Source: Casimicrobium huifangae
GTDB taxonomy: Bacteria; Pseudomonadota; Gammaproteobacteria; Burkholderiales; Casimicrobiaceae
Direction: 5' to 3'
Length of the DNA: 64,000 nucleotides
NCBI RefSeq assembly: GCF_009746125.1
Contig: NZ_CP041352.1
Coordinates: 3,456,436-3,520,435, forward strand
Shown here: piece after piece, positions 24,499 to 34,807 of the stretch
Layout: the number at the start of each line of letters is the position of its first letter
How positions within the stretch are numbered: the stretch's first letter is position 1
Program-made: the position numbers and the translations under genes
The notes under the pieces: generated by a model
Database searches by the model: none
Seen by the model: only the letters and a program-made list of their open reading frames with translations
What the model was told of the DNA's origin: nothing

Positions 24499-25140
24499 GG
24501 CTTGATTCCTTTACGGTTTTGCTGGCATCCGCACAGCGCGGTGCCATGGATGAATTGTTCTGCGGCACCGCGAAAGCAACCATCAGAAATCGCTCATATC
24601 GGTTGTAGTCTCCCACCTACATTGCGACGCAATAGTGCCGCCGATGCGCATCGACCATGTCGGAGAACCTTTCGGACACGGTGCCGAAAACCTCTCCTCA
24701 TCTCTGGGTGCAAACCACTCATCGCATGACGTGGCCGTCCTGATCGAAAGCGCGCCTCAGAATCAATGTTGCGGCCGTCAGCTGAATTCTCCTGGCCGAA
24801 CTCCCGCCTTCAGCGCTCTCCTCCAACGCTGCACTTCACCGTCCACCTCAACGATCGTCGAACGTCTTACGTCTCCGCCAACGCCCGAATGCGCAATGCT
24901 GAGTTTGGTTGTCTCGTCCGCAGCGCACTCATGGAACGCTATGCGGTCGTGGGCATTTACTTCCGCCGTCGCAGCGTTGACTCTGCGCTTTTCTACCCTT
25001 CCTGCGAAAAGCGACATATTGTCGACTGCCAGTCAACTTAGACTGTCTTTTCCTACGACACACCCGTTTTCCGTTGCCGCATCGCTTCGGAGGATGTCCG
25101 TTTTCGCCTCGTGCCCCACAATCGCTTCCGGCAAACCAAT
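24499..25140. other. 640-bp gap without a supported gene
   Basis: It should contain the promoter of the csbD-like operon (minus) and of the secreted repeat protein (plus). Open frames of 80-177 codons run through it on both strands, but they have no recognisable domain, no ribosome site and unnatural composition, so I do not call them. Its composition is less GC-rich than flanking genes, which may mark decayed or foreign DNA. Confidence 0.5.
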
Positions 25141-25965
25141 ATGTTTCATCGTGCTTTTGTTTTTTTAGGCAGCAACACCACCTCATTCACAGTACGGCTC
25201 TGCAAGGTCGCGATCTGGATAGGCTGCGCGGTGACAAGTATCGGTTCGATGTCAGCGACGATCGGCGGGAACGTAACCGGATTGACCCAAGCCGGGTTGC
25301 AGTTGCAGGTCACCACACCAACTCAGGACGGTGTCTCATGGTCGGAAGTGTTGGCCGTACCCAGCGGGGCCACGCAATACACGTTCACCTCCAACTTCAA
25401 CACCCAATACGGGCATTCGTTTTCGGTCACGGCCCAACCACCGGGTTCGTTCTGCGTGCTCACGCGCGAATATGCGCTTGCGAACGATGGCGGCAACATT
25501 ACCAACGTAGATGTAGTGTGTGCGCCTGGCAAACCAATTGGAGGTAAAGGATTCGTACCGGGGTTGGTGCTGCAAACGGGTGGTCAACAAGTAACCGCGT
25601 CGCTCTCGCCATCTGGCGTGTATCGCTTTTCGCAGTATCTACCGTCGGGGGATCGCTACGACGTGTGGGTGGCTGCACAACCTGCAAGTTGGCATTGTGT
25701 GGTGCAAAACGGCACCGGCACCATGGCCTCATCGGTAGTTAGCAACATTGATGTCACCTGTATCCACGAATCAAACTGTTCACCGGATGTCGATGACGAC
25801 GGTCGCGTGCTGGCAAACACGGACGGCCAAATTGTCAATCGCCTCATGCGGGGCCTGCGGGGTCAAGCGGTACTTTCTGGCTTGAATCATCCAAACGCCA
25901 GGCGCAACAACTGGGGGGCATTGCGCGACTACCTCAATCTAAGGTGTGGCATGGCGCTGCCATAG
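25141..25965 (+). CDS. Secreted repeat protein with dockerin-like C-terminal module
   Basis: 274 aa from the ATG at 25141; a GTG 30 bp upstream is an alternative. A signal peptide (to about residue 38) is followed by two copies of a beta-rich domain of about 85 aa, each starting near IGG..GL/VPGL and ending QP....C...(N).GT...V.N.DVTC with two conserved Cys. The C-terminal 60 residues (DVDDDGRVLANTDGQ, GLRGQAV, NNWGALRDYL, ending CGM) match the module in the proteins at 26042 and 56375. Probably a surface or secreted adhesin-like protein; function unknown. It is 76 bp upstream of the next gene on the same strand. Confidence 0.75.
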   Translation: MFHRAFVFLGSNTTSFTVRLCKVAIWIGCAVTSIGSMSATIGGNVTGLTQAGLQLQVTTPTQDGVSWSEVLAVPSGATQYTFTSNFNTQYGHSFSVTAQPPGSFCVLTREYALANDGGNITNVDVVCAPGKPIGGKGFVPGLVLQTGGQQVTASLSPSGVYRFSQYLPSGDRYDVWVAAQPASWHCVVQNGTGTMASSVVSNIDVTCIHESNCSPDVDDDGRVLANTDGQIVNRLMRGLRGQAVLSGLNHPNARRNNWGALRDYLNLRCGMALP

Positions 25966-26041
25966 CTCGGGCCGCATGAAATTGCCGTGGTGATCGATGC
26001 GTCGAACCATGACGATGTCGCACTGGACGAGATGAGTTTGA

Positions 26042-28018
26042 ATGAGAAGCCGAATGAAAATGGACCAACACCACGATTACTCGATTGATGAGCACAACGC
26101 TTGCCGCATCGAAACACCCCCAGCCCGGATCAGCTCCCCACGCCCGTACAGCGCGTTAGCCCGTACAGTGGTGCCGTTGCGCTCCGCGGGTGCAGGCACC
26201 GGATCGCGAGTCATCGCCATGTTGGCACTCGTTGCCGGAATGAGTGTCATGGTCGGCGCACATGCGGCAGAGTGTCCTCATGGCACGATCATCACGGCCG
26301 AAGACACCGTGTGCACCGTGCCGAGTGGCACGGGTTTCGTGACGGTTGAATTGTGGGGCGCCGGCGGGGGATCCGCAGCGGGAAGCAGAGACTTCGGTGG
26401 TGCTGGCGGTGGCGGCGGTGGCGCTTACTGCTCCGGCATGGTCGCGGTTGACCCCGGCAATTCAATTACTCTCAAAGTCGGGCGAGCGGGCACAGGCAGC
26501 GTCTTTCAAAACGTTGACGGCTGGAAGTACGGCGACAACGGGGGGGCAAGCACGGTGACCGGCCCTCCGGGGCTTGCGGGATTCCGCGCCGCAGGCGGCA
26601 AAGGTGGGCGGGGCGGCAAGTTGCCTGCGATACCGTTGCCCCTCACCGTGACATTGGCATGGGGCGGCGAAGGCGGGGACGCGGAGCAGTGCGCCATCAC
26701 TGACGTGGCGATCAATCGCCTGCGCTACTCCGGCGGCCGGGGTGGCGGCACCCAGGGTCATGCCGGTGGCGGCGGCGGATCAGCCTATCGCAATGGCAAC
26801 GGCTACCCCGGTCAGGACTCGACCACCAACGACAGTGGCCTTGGCGGCGCCGGCTTTGGCCGTGGCGGTGACGGGCATACCGGTGAGCGAGGCAGCGCTG
26901 GCACATACCCCGGCGGCGGTGCGGGCGCTAGTGCAGTAACCCCAGTGACGCCCGTATACATCGGCAATGACGGTGCCAACGGACAGGCGATTTTCTGGTT
27001 TGCACCTGGGTATCGTGTCGGTGGTGCCATTGATCCCGGATTTTGGGCCGATGGCTTGGTGCTAGGGCTCAACGGCAGCGAGGAAATAGCAGTAAGGCCA
27101 ACCGGCTACGAATACCTGTCCACGTTCTATCACTTCTGGACCCCCTTGCCGGCGGGTAACGCTTACAACGTAACGATCAAAAGGCAACCTGCGGGACAAA
27201 CCTGTTACGTCAACAATGCCAGCGGCACCGTCAGCGGCAATGTTGGCAACGTCGCAGTGGGTTGCGTCGACGATCCATACTACGTTAGTGGCTCGTTGTA
27301 CGGGTTGTCACAGCCGGGATTGGTTCTGGGACTGTTTGCCGGCGACTCGACTGCGGGCCAGCGTCTGGGAACTGTGACCCCCGCTATGGCTGAAGAGTCA
27401 TTCGCCTTCGCTGGTAGCCCCGTGCGCCTGACGCGGCAATATACAGTGGGCGTTGTCACCCAGCCGACAGGCCTGACCTGCAAGGTGGCAAACGCGACCT
27501 TCTTCGTGCAAGGACCGATCACAGATGTGCGCGTCACTTGCTCGCCGGGCAAAGTCGTGGGGGGTAGCGTGTCCGGCCTCTACGCAGGGCGGTCCGTCGC
27601 GCTGGAGCTCGCAGATCAACTTCTGGTGGCAACGAACTCGGATGCCGGCGGCGCAACCGTTAACGTCGACTTCTTCTTCCCAGGGCCGCTTCTCAGTGGC
27701 ACCGCATACAACGTGCGCATACGAGATCAGCCTCTGGGCCAGATGTGTAATGTCGTCAACGGGAGCGGGACGATGGGTAGCAGCGATGTCAATTCCGTGT
27801 CAGTCCAATGCGCGGGAACTATCTGCACCAACCTGGACGTAGACGGCGATCAACAGCTCAATCCCGCCATTGATGGACTCATTTTGCTGCGCGTGGCTCT
27901 CGGCCTTACGGGGGCAGCCGTTCTTGACGGGATCTCGTTTGCCCCCGGGACCCGAAACACATGGTCAAATATTCGCTATTACCTGAAGGATAGTTGCGGC
28001 ATGCCAACGAACGACTAA
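26042..28018 (+). CDS. Secreted glycine-rich repeat protein with dockerin-like C-terminal module
   Basis: 658 aa. The likely secretion signal is unusually late (hydrophobic stretch MLALVAGMSVMVGAHAA at about residues 60-76), so either the signal is extended or translation starts at an internal GTG. Residues about 80-310 form a glycine-rich domain (ELWGAGGGSAAGS, GGAGGGGGG, GGKGGRGGK, GGAGFGRGGDG). Then come three ~85-aa beta domains like those of the preceding protein, each with QP.G..C and ...V.C. The final 65 residues repeat the D-x-D-x-D/DG...R..LGL.G.AV...W..IR..L...CGM module. The stop overlaps the start of the TPR-AraC regulator (TAATG). Extracellular role inferred from signal and repeats only. 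Confidence 0.78.
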   Translation: MRSRMKMDQHHDYSIDEHNACRIETPPARISSPRPYSALARTVVPLRSAGAGTGSRVIAMLALVAGMSVMVGAHAAECPHGTIITAEDTVCTVPSGTGFVTVELWGAGGGSAAGSRDFGGAGGGGGGAYCSGMVAVDPGNSITLKVGRAGTGSVFQNVDGWKYGDNGGASTVTGPPGLAGFRAAGGKGGRGGKLPAIPLPLTVTLAWGGEGGDAEQCAITDVAINRLRYSGGRGGGTQGHAGGGGGSAYRNGNGYPGQDSTTNDSGLGGAGFGRGGDGHTGERGSAGTYPGGGAGASAVTPVTPVYIGNDGANGQAIFWFAPGYRVGGAIDPGFWADGLVLGLNGSEEIAVRPTGYEYLSTFYHFWTPLPAGNAYNVTIKRQPAGQTCYVNNASGTVSGNVGNVAVGCVDDPYYVSGSLYGLSQPGLVLGLFAGDSTAGQRLGTVTPAMAEESFAFAGSPVRLTRQYTVGVVTQPTGLTCKVANATFFVQGPITDVRVTCSPGKVVGGSVSGLYAGRSVALELADQLLVATNSDAGGATVNVDFFFPGPLLSGTAYNVRIRDQPLGQMCNVVNGSGTMGSSDVNSVSVQCAGTICTNLDVDGDQQLNPAIDGLILLRVALGLTGAAVLDGISFAPGTRNTWSNIRYYLKDSCGMPTND

Positions 28019-29454
28019 TGCGCGCGGACTCCAGAAGCAAGCTGTTGCGTCTGGCGCTGGGAGCTGCCGACGCTGCCTTCCGCGGGCAATGCGAGGACGC
28101 AGAAGCTGCATTGCAGCGGTGTGAGAGTTTCGGTCAGCACGATGCGGAACTCACTGCCGCGATCCGGCTTGCGAGGGCGCAACTGGCAATGTCACGGTCC
28201 CGATTTGATGCGGCGCGCATTGATGCACGCGCGGCCGCCGTGTCGCTAGCTCGCCTTGGCCGCCGTCAAGAAGCGGTGCGTGCACAAGAGATCGAGGCAC
28301 GAATCTTTTGGAAGCTGGGCGAAAACGCGCGTGCGCAAACCCTCTTCCAGAAACTGCTAGTGCACTGGGAGCGTTGGGGGGAGGGTAAGGCGCGAATCGA
28401 TGGTGAAGTCCGGTGTTTGACACATTTGACCTCTTTGCATTCGCGAGCGCAGCGCTACGAGCAGGCGATCGTGACTGGCACCCGAGCAGTGCTTCTGGCC
28501 AAAAAAAGCAGCGACTTGCCGTTTTACTTTCCAAAGGCAGCGAATGCACTTGCTGGCGTGCACTTTCGTCGTGCCTGCCAGTCACACCCTGACAACGCGT
28601 TGGCCACCCACATCACTGCGCTCGGCCCGACGGCGTCGACACAGGTGCTGTCGCATTGTCGTAGCGCGCGCGCTTTGATGGACGAGGTGCGTCAAATCGC
28701 CATCGCAAGCAACAACCGGCACCAGGCAGCGCTCTACGGATCGAACATCGGGCAGTTGATGGTGCTCATGAATGAGATCAACGCCGCGCTGCCGCTGATG
28801 CTTGAGTTCCTGATGTCAGCCCGCGAGCGCAACGACAAGTTTCAAGAGGCAGATGCGCTGCAGGCAATCGGATGGGCGCACCTGTGCGCCTCACGCCACC
28901 AGACCGCGCTTCGCCACATCAAGGAAGCCATAGCAATTGCGGAGTCTCTTGATGCCAAACCCCTTCTGGTGACGCTACATTACGACTACGCCGTTGCGGC
29001 AGAAAAGACAGGGGATTACAAGATCGCGCTTCTGCATCACCGAGCCTATACCCGACTCTGGCAGCAACTCTCGGCTGAAAAACAGGCGCAGCAGGAAACC
29101 GTCGCCAATGACGCAGAACCCTTCTACCTAAAACGTGCTGAGCGATACATCGAGTTGTGCATCACGCAACCACCATCCACAGCGGATGTTGCGCGGCACG
29201 TCGGAGTCTCTGTGCGCAGCTTGCAGGTGGCCTTTCAGCGCTATCGCAGCACCACTCCGAAGTCATTTATCCTGAATCTGCGCTATCAGGCCGTCCATGC
29301 CGCGCTAGAGAATGATCGCGGGTCTGGTGCGGTGGCGAGAGCCTGCGTGGAATTCGGCTTTGAATACTCTTCGCACTTTGTGCGCGAATTCAAAAGGCGT
29401 TTCGGGAAAACTCCTTCAATGGCAAGCCGCCCCGACGCGAGTAAAGCCGACTGA
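28018..29454 (+). CDS. TPR-containing AraC-family transcriptional regulator
   Basis: 478 aa from the ATG overlapping the upstream stop. Residues about 1-350 are helical repeats of TPR type; the last 100 residues are an AraC/XylS HTH ([23 protein letters not shown], then [26 protein letters not shown]). There is no membrane segment or classical sensor domain, so the TPR part probably senses a protein or small molecule. The TAATG junction with the secreted protein gene implies co-transcription and translational coupling, so it may control its own operon; that is inference. Confidence 0.85.
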   Translation: MRADSRSKLLRLALGAADAAFRGQCEDAEAALQRCESFGQHDAELTAAIRLARAQLAMSRSRFDAARIDARAAAVSLARLGRRQEAVRAQEIEARIFWKLGENARAQTLFQKLLVHWERWGEGKARIDGEVRCLTHLTSLHSRAQRYEQAIVTGTRAVLLAKKSSDLPFYFPKAANALAGVHFRRACQSHPDNALATHITALGPTASTQVLSHCRSARALMDEVRQIAIASNNRHQAALYGSNIGQLMVLMNEINAALPLMLEFLMSARERNDKFQEADALQAIGWAHLCASRHQTALRHIKEAIAIAESLDAKPLLVTLHYDYAVAAEKTGDYKIALLHHRAYTRLWQQLSAEKQAQQETVANDAEPFYLKRAERYIELCITQPPSTADVARHVGVSVRSLQVAFQRYRSTTPKSFILNLRYQAVHAALENDRGSGAVARACVEFGFEYSSHFVREFKRRFGKTPSMASRPDASKAD

Positions 29455-29621
29455 TTGATGCTGCTGGCGATGCCGCCAACATGCGGGCCGCAAAGGCATG
29501 CTGCAGTGAACTGGTCCAGGTGCTGCATTTTTCGTGCACCCTACAATATTGTTTCTGCCGCACACCGTCGGCTCATCGAGGCCAACCGACGATCGCAGGT
29601 TGGCCAAGCGGAAATCCCAGC

Positions 29622-30047
29622 ATGAAAATCAATCCGTTCCATCTCGCCATCCCTGTTTACGACCTTGTCGCTGCGCGGCACTTTTACGGGCAGGTGTTTG
29701 GCTGCGCGGAGGGGCGGTCTGCGCCTGAGTGGGTCGACTTTGATTTCTTCGGTCATCAACTGGTGATCCACCAGCACCCGAAAACTGCGTCGCAGGACCA
29801 CGCCCATACCAACGCGGTGGATGGTCACGACGTGCCGGTGCCGCACTTTGGTGTGGTGCTGGACTGGGACCGGTGGGAAGCGCTCGCGGAACGTCTGCGC
29901 GCAGCAGGAACGAAGTTCGTGATCGAACCCTACATCCGTTTCAAGGGGCAGGTTGGCGAACAGGCCACGATGTTCCTGCTTGATCCCTGCGGCAACGCAC
30001 TGGAGTTCAAGGCGTTCAAGGACATCGGCCAGCTCTTCGCCAAGTAG
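29622..30047 (+). CDS. VOC-family (glyoxalase-like) protein
   Basis: 141 aa from the ATG at 29622. Two beta-alpha-beta-beta-beta modules begin [22 protein letters not shown] and [30 protein letters not shown] and the C-terminal [15 protein letters not shown] supply the His/Glu metal ligands. Members include extradiol dioxygenases, fosfomycin-resistance proteins and glyoxalases; this one is a typical uncharacterised dioxygenase-like member. It is convergent with algR. Confidence 0.85.
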   Translation: MKINPFHLAIPVYDLVAARHFYGQVFGCAEGRSAPEWVDFDFFGHQLVIHQHPKTASQDHAHTNAVDGHDVPVPHFGVVLDWDRWEALAERLRAAGTKFVIEPYIRFKGQVGEQATMFLLDPCGNALEFKAFKDIGQLFAK

Positions 30048-30062
30048 GCGCGGTGACGCGAG

Positions 30063-30863
30063 CTACTCGCGCACCCGCTTCGCCAGCGCTCGCACCTCGG
30101 CATGTTGGCGGCGGCTCACCGGCAGCCGGTCGGGCCGCCCGCGCAGGGTCACCACCCACTGCGCTTCGCCATCGGCATCGGCGTCACGCTCGAAGGATTC
30201 GATGAGATCGGTGCGCGCCAGGCAATTGCGGTGGATGCGCAGGAAGCGGCCACCGAATTCCTCGTCGATGCGAGTGAGCGAATCCTCGATCAAATATTCG
30301 CGTGCCGCAGTGACCACGGTGATGTACTTCTGCTCGGCTCGGAAGAAAATGACGTCATCGGCCGGCACCAGGATCAGTCGGCCACGCTCGCTGACGCTGA
30401 AGAAGCGGCGGGCGCCACGCGGCAATGACTCCACTTTCACCGCGTCCAGTGGCTTGGCACGCTGCAGCGCCGCCAGCAGGCGCTCGCGGCGAACCGGCTT
30501 CAGCAGATAGTCGACCGCCTGCACTTCAAAGGCCTCCAGCGCGTGCTGGTCGTAGGCCGTGACAAAGATGACGCCAGGAGCGTTTTCCATCCGCAGCAGA
30601 TGGCGCGCGGCTTCGAGGCCGTCCATTCCCGGCATGTTGATATCGAGCAGCAGGATATCGGCGCCATGGCTGACGGCAGTGAGTGCCTGCTCGCCGTTCT
30701 CGGCCTCGGCAACGACGACATGCGGAAACGCCGGCTGCAATTCCTCCAGCAGGTCGCAGAGCCGGCGGCGGGCCGGGGCTTCGTCGTCAGCGATGATGAT
30801 CCGAAGCGGGCGTACCGGCGCAGCGGCGCCAGCGACAACAGCGGTTAGGGTGGAATGAGTCAT
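30063..30863 (-). CDS. algR: LytTR-family response regulator, AlgR-like
   Basis: 266 aa. The receiver domain has the acidic pair DD at 26-27, phosphoacceptor Asp74 in LLLDINMPGMDG and Lys in YLLKPVRR. The LytTR DNA-binding domain spans about residues 160-262 (ADDVIFFRAEQKYITVV, LRIHRNCLA). Partner of the histidine kinase encoded 6 bp upstream. In Pseudomonas AlgR controls alginate, type IV pili and virulence, and the algZ-algR-argH neighbourhood is conserved there. Regulon here unknown. Confidence 0.9.
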   Translation of the reverse strand: MTHSTLTAVVAGAAAPVRPLRIIIADDEAPARRRLCDLLEELQPAFPHVVVAEAENGEQALTAVSHGADILLLDINMPGMDGLEAARHLLRMENAPGVIFVTAYDQHALEAFEVQAVDYLLKPVRRERLLAALQRAKPLDAVKVESLPRGARRFFSVSERGRLILVPADDVIFFRAEQKYITVVTAAREYLIEDSLTRIDEEFGGRFLRIHRNCLARTDLIESFERDADADGEAQWVVTLRGRPDRLPVSRRQHAEVRALAKRVRE

Positions 30864-30869
30864 GCTGAG

Positions 30870-32090
30870 TCAAACAATGGTCTTGGTGTCGGACGACCGG
30901 CGATAGGGCAGGATCAATTGCACCTGATAACGGCCGTCGCGCGGCCCGGCGGTCATGCTCGCTTCGGCATCGAAGTGCAGGGCCAGCCGCTCTCGAATAT
31001 TGCTCATCGCCATCTTGTTCCCGCCGTGGTGGCGCCCCGCCTGTTCGAGAAACGGGTTGCGCACCGTAATGAAAAGCTGGCCACGCAGGCGCGTCACTTC
31101 AATCTCGATCTCGCCGGCAGCCTGTGTGGGCTCGATGCCGTGGTAGACGGCATTCTCGGCGATAGGCTGCAGCACCAGCGGTGGCACCATCGCGTCGGCG
31201 GGCATCTTGTCGAGTTTCCAGCTCACATTCAGGCGATCACCAAGGCGCAGTTTTTCCAGATCGAGATACTGCCGGGTCAGGGTAATCTCGTCCGCCAGCG
31301 GCTGCAAGTCACGGTTCTCGCGCATCAGCACGCGGAACAGGTCCGCCATGTCCATCAGCGCGGACTCGGCGCGGCCGGGCTCGCTGCGCAGTACCCCAAG
31401 CACGCCATTGATCGAGTTGAACAGGAAATGCGGCCGTATTCGCGCCTGCAACGCCTGCAGCCGGGCCTCGGTCACCGCCGGCGACAGCGCCCGCCCGAGG
31501 GTATGGAAGTAAACCAGCATCGCCGCCAGCGCACTCAGGGCCAGCGGTACCGCCCGCCAGACGGCGGCATCGAACCAGCGCGCCGACAGGATGGTGATGA
31601 GCACCATCGCGGCGCCAATCGCGAATGCCGCTTGCCAGTAGGCAAGACGACGCAGCACCGGGCTCACCAGCGCCCAGATCAATGCCGTGCTGGCGGCAAT
31701 CGGCAAGCTGGCGCCCATTGCCAGCGCGATATTGAGCGGCACATCGGCCGGGCTCGCCGAAACAGCCAGCGAGTGGGTGGCCACCATCGCGACAAAAATG
31801 ATCAGCGCGCGCGCCAGCACGCCGAGATTGCGCAAATCCGGGAATACCGCGCGCCGGACCTCGCGCTCCCTGCGGGCTAAAATTTGCTGTGCGCCCGACC
31901 GGGATGCCGCCTTGCCTTCCAGACGGCCGTCACGACGACCGGACGCCGGCGCTGGCGACGTCTTCGAAGGGTGTTTCGGCGGCTGCTCGGCCTCCGTGCG
32001 AACGTGGCGATCCGATCCGGTCATCTGCCATTGCGCGCGAGACGCATCCCGCGGCGCCGGACCGCTGTCATCAACCATCTTTTCTGTCAC
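30870..32090 (-). CDS. algZ: Sensor histidine kinase of the LytS/AlgZ (His_kinase) type
   Basis: 406 aa. Four hydrophobic helices (about residues 90-195) are followed by the His_kinase domain with His221 in [14 protein letters not shown] and the HATPase region NAVYHGIE (N box) and [13 protein letters not shown] (G box). The 85-residue Arg/Pro-rich N-terminal extension before the first helix is unusual; a later start is possible. Partner of AlgR, 6 bp downstream. Divergent from argH with only 79 bp between the two starts, so their promoters overlap. Confidence 0.88.
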   Translation of the reverse strand: MTEKMVDDSGPAPRDASRAQWQMTGSDRHVRTEAEQPPKHPSKTSPAPASGRRDGRLEGKAASRSGAQQILARREREVRRAVFPDLRNLGVLARALIIFVAMVATHSLAVSASPADVPLNIALAMGASLPIAASTALIWALVSPVLRRLAYWQAAFAIGAAMVLITILSARWFDAAVWRAVPLALSALAAMLVYFHTLGRALSPAVTEARLQALQARIRPHFLFNSINGVLGVLRSEPGRAESALMDMADLFRVLMRENRDLQPLADEITLTRQYLDLEKLRLGDRLNVSWKLDKMPADAMVPPLVLQPIAENAVYHGIEPTQAAGEIEIEVTRLRGQLFITVRNPFLEQAGRHHGGNKMAMSNIRERLALHFDAEASMTAGPRDGRYQVQLILPYRRSSDTKTIV

Positions 32091-32169
32091 ACGGATTCAA
32101 GGTCGTTCACTTCCCGCCCGGGCATCGCCGTCCGCCCGTGCGTTCGATTCTGAACAACCGCAGAGCAAC

Positions 32170-33579
32170 ATGCAAGCCAACTCATCGCCCGCCGCCAACC
32201 CTTCTTCCGGTTGGTCCGGCCGTTTTGACGAACCGGTTGCCGAAATCGTCAAGCGTTACACCGCATCGATTCCGTTCGACTACCGCCTTGCCGAGTTCGA
32301 CATCGCAGGCTCGCTGGCACATGCGCGCATGCTCGCCGCCTGCAACGTGATCTCGGCGCAGGACCTCGCCGACATCGAACGCGGCATGACGACGATCCAG
32401 GCCGAGATCGCAGCGGGCAAGTTTGAGTGGTCGCTTGATCTCGAAGACGTGCACTTCAACATTGAAAAACGTCTGACCGCGCTGGTCGGCGATGCCGGCA
32501 AGCGCCTGCACACGGGCCGCTCGCGCAACGATCAGGTAGCGACCGACGTTCGCCTCTACACCCGCGCTGCCTGCGACAACGTGGCGATGCTGCTGGTGAA
32601 GTTGCAGCAATCGCTCGTCGCGCTGGCCGAACAGCATGCCGAAACCATCCTGCCCGGCTTCACGCATCTGCAAGTCGCGATGCCGGTGACGCTGGGTCAT
32701 CATTTGATGGCTTATGTCGAGATGTTTGCGCGCGATCATGAGCGCATGCTTGATTGCCGCAAGCGTGTGAATCGGTCGCCGCTGGGCGCGGCGGCGCTCG
32801 CTGGTACCACCTTCCCGATTGATCGCGAGATGACCGCGAAGGCGCTCGGCTTCGATGCCGTCTGCCGCAACTCGCTTGACGCCGTGAGCGACCGCGACTT
32901 CGCGATCGAATTCCTTAACGCCTGCACGATCACGATGATGCATCTGTCGCGCATGAGCGAGGAGCTGATCCTGTGGATGAGCCCGCGCTTCGGCTTCATC
33001 GACATCGCCGACCGCTTCTGCACCGGCAGCTCGATCATGCCGCAGAAGAAGAACCCCGACGTCGCCGAACTGGTGCGCGGCAAGATGGCGCGCGTGCAGG
33101 GCCACCTGGTGGCGCTGACCACACTGATGAAGGGCCAGCCGCTGACCTACAACAAGGACAATCAGGAAGACAAGGAACCGCTGTTCGACACGGTGGACAC
33201 CATCACGCAGACGCTGATCATCTACGCCGACATGGTGGGCGGCATCCGCGTCAAGGCCGATCGCATGCGCGCAGCCGCGCGCGAGGGCTTTGCGACGGCA
33301 ACCGATCTCGCCGACTACCTGGTGCGCAAGGGCGTGCCGTTCCGCGACTCGCACGAATGCGTCGCTCGCGCCGTCAAGGCTGCCGAGGTCAAGGGCGTTG
33401 ACCTTTCAGATTTGTCGCTCGCCGAGCTGCAGGCGTTCTCGCCGGTCATCGCCGACGACGTGTTCGCGGCGCTCACGCTGGAAGGCTCGGTCGCCGCACG
33501 CAAACACATTGGCGGCACTGCGCCGGAGCGCGTGCTGGCAGAGATTGCGCTGGCGAAAGCGCGCCTGGCCTCCCTGTAG
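32170..33579 (+). CDS. argH: Argininosuccinate lyase
   Basis: 469 aa from the ATG at 32170, which begins [19 protein letters not shown] and matches the family start (WGGRF-like). It has [17 protein letters not shown] and the fumarase/aspartase signature [12 protein letters not shown]. It catalyses the last step of arginine synthesis, releasing fumarate. An open frame upstream runs antisense through algZ and is not part of the protein. Confidence 0.97.
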   Translation: MQANSSPAANPSSGWSGRFDEPVAEIVKRYTASIPFDYRLAEFDIAGSLAHARMLAACNVISAQDLADIERGMTTIQAEIAAGKFEWSLDLEDVHFNIEKRLTALVGDAGKRLHTGRSRNDQVATDVRLYTRAACDNVAMLLVKLQQSLVALAEQHAETILPGFTHLQVAMPVTLGHHLMAYVEMFARDHERMLDCRKRVNRSPLGAAALAGTTFPIDREMTAKALGFDAVCRNSLDAVSDRDFAIEFLNACTITMMHLSRMSEELILWMSPRFGFIDIADRFCTGSSIMPQKKNPDVAELVRGKMARVQGHLVALTTLMKGQPLTYNKDNQEDKEPLFDTVDTITQTLIIYADMVGGIRVKADRMRAAAREGFATATDLADYLVRKGVPFRDSHECVARAVKAAEVKGVDLSDLSLAELQAFSPVIADDVFAALTLEGSVAARKHIGGTAPERVLAEIALAKARLASL

Positions 33580-33659
33580 CAGCGGCCATGCCGCGACCAA
33601 TATTGACTGACCGTAGCCATCACAAGGTCGCGGCGACTCGGCCCCTGCACTGAATATCG

Positions 33660-33935
33660 ATGAATCAGGAAACTATCGGCCTTATCGCCGGCACCCTCAC
33701 CACCGCGTCGTTCGTGCCGCAGGTGCTGAAGATCTGGAAGACCCGTTCGGCGCGCGACTTGTCGTGGGGCATGGCGGCCGTGTTTTGCGTCGGCGTTTCG
33801 TTATGGCTGGTCTACGGGGTGCTGATCGGCGCGCCGTCGATCATCATTGCCAATGCCATCACTTTCGTGCTGTCGCTCGCAATCTGCGTGATGAAGTACC
33901 GTTTTGACAAACAGGATATCGGAGATCCAAGATGA
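33660..33935 (+). CDS. SemiSWEET sugar transporter
   Basis: 91 aa with three transmembrane helices, the usual bacterial half-SWEET. The PQ-loop motif SFVPQVLKIWKTRSARDLSW and the Asn/Trp-containing third helix (IIIANAITFVLSL) are present. It dimerises to form a sugar-conducting pore. It lies 80 bp downstream of argH and overlaps the next gene by 4 bp. Confidence 0.9.
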   Translation: MNQETIGLIAGTLTTASFVPQVLKIWKTRSARDLSWGMAAVFCVGVSLWLVYGVLIGAPSIIIANAITFVLSLAICVMKYRFDKQDIGDPR

Positions 33936-34792
33936 AACTCGCGTTCCTCGGCCTTGGTGTGATGGGCTTCCCGATGGCAGGCCACCTGCAGAAGGCAGGC
34001 CACAGCGTGACTGTCTACAACCGCAACGCAGAGAAGTCGGCGAAGTGGGTGGCAACCCATGGCGGTGCCTCGGCGGCAACACCGCGCGAGGCGGCAGCCG
34101 GTGCCGACATCGTGCTGATGTGCGTCGGCAACGACAACGATGTGCGTTCGGTGGTTTACGGTAACGACGGCGCGCTCGCCGGCATGAAGGCCGGTGCGGT
34201 GCTGGTGGATCACACCACGGCGTCGGCGGCGCTGGCGCGCGAACTGGACGCGGCAGCCAAGGCGCAAGGCAAGGGCTTCATCGACGCGCCAGTGTCCGGC
34301 GGGCAGGCCGGCGCCGAGAACGGCAAGCTGGGCATCATGTGCGGCGGTGATCTGGCCACTTTCGATCGGGTGAAGGATGTGCTCAACGTCTACGCCAAGG
34401 CGCTGGTGCGCATTGGTGACGCCGGTGCCGGCCAGCTCACCAAGATGGTCAACCAGATCTGCATCGCCGGGCTCGTGCAGGCGCTGTCGGAAGGGCTCGC
34501 CTTTGCGCAAAAGGCTGGTGTCGATCCGAAGCTGGTACTTGACGTCATCAGCAAGGGCGCTGCGCAAAGCTGGCAGATGGAAAATCGTGGCAATACGATG
34601 GTCGACGGCAAGTTCGACTTCGGTTTTGCGGTGGACTGGATGCGCAAGGATCTCGGCATCTGCCTCGAAGAAGCCAAGCGCAACGGCGCGCGGCTGCCGG
34701 TCACCGCGCTGGTGGACCAGTTCTACGCCGACGTGCAGCAAGCCGGCGGCGGGCGGCTCGACACGTCGAGCCTGATCAAACGCTTGGGCTGA
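33932..34792 (+). CDS. Beta-hydroxyacid dehydrogenase (3-hydroxyisobutyrate dehydrogenase family)
   Basis: 286 aa. N-terminal NAD(P) motif GLGVMGFPMAGHL (residues 6-18), the substrate motif FIDAPVSGGQAGAENGKL (about 113-130) and the catalytic Lys in GQLTKMVNQ (about 170). The family includes tartronate semialdehyde reductase, MmsB and GlxR. The ATGA overlap with the SemiSWEET gene suggests a joint role in uptake and reduction of a small sugar-derived acid; substrate unknown. Confidence 0.9.
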   Translation: MKLAFLGLGVMGFPMAGHLQKAGHSVTVYNRNAEKSAKWVATHGGASAATPREAAAGADIVLMCVGNDNDVRSVVYGNDGALAGMKAGAVLVDHTTASAALARELDAAAKAQGKGFIDAPVSGGQAGAENGKLGIMCGGDLATFDRVKDVLNVYAKALVRIGDAGAGQLTKMVNQICIAGLVQALSEGLAFAQKAGVDPKLVLDVISKGAAQSWQMENRGNTMVDGKFDFGFAVDWMRKDLGICLEEAKRNGARLPVTALVDQFYADVQQAGGGRLDTSSLIKRLG

Positions 34793-34807
34793 TCGGCCGC
34801 GAGCTCA

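Noticed and set aside
24635-25168. 177-codon open frame on the plus strand, considered as a decayed transposase
   Set aside because: Ser/Thr/Pro-rich composition without any family motif; overlapping frames on the other strand look equally gene-like, so nothing can be supported.
32182-33354. 390-codon open frame on the minus strand
   Set aside because: Antisense to argH, no domain.
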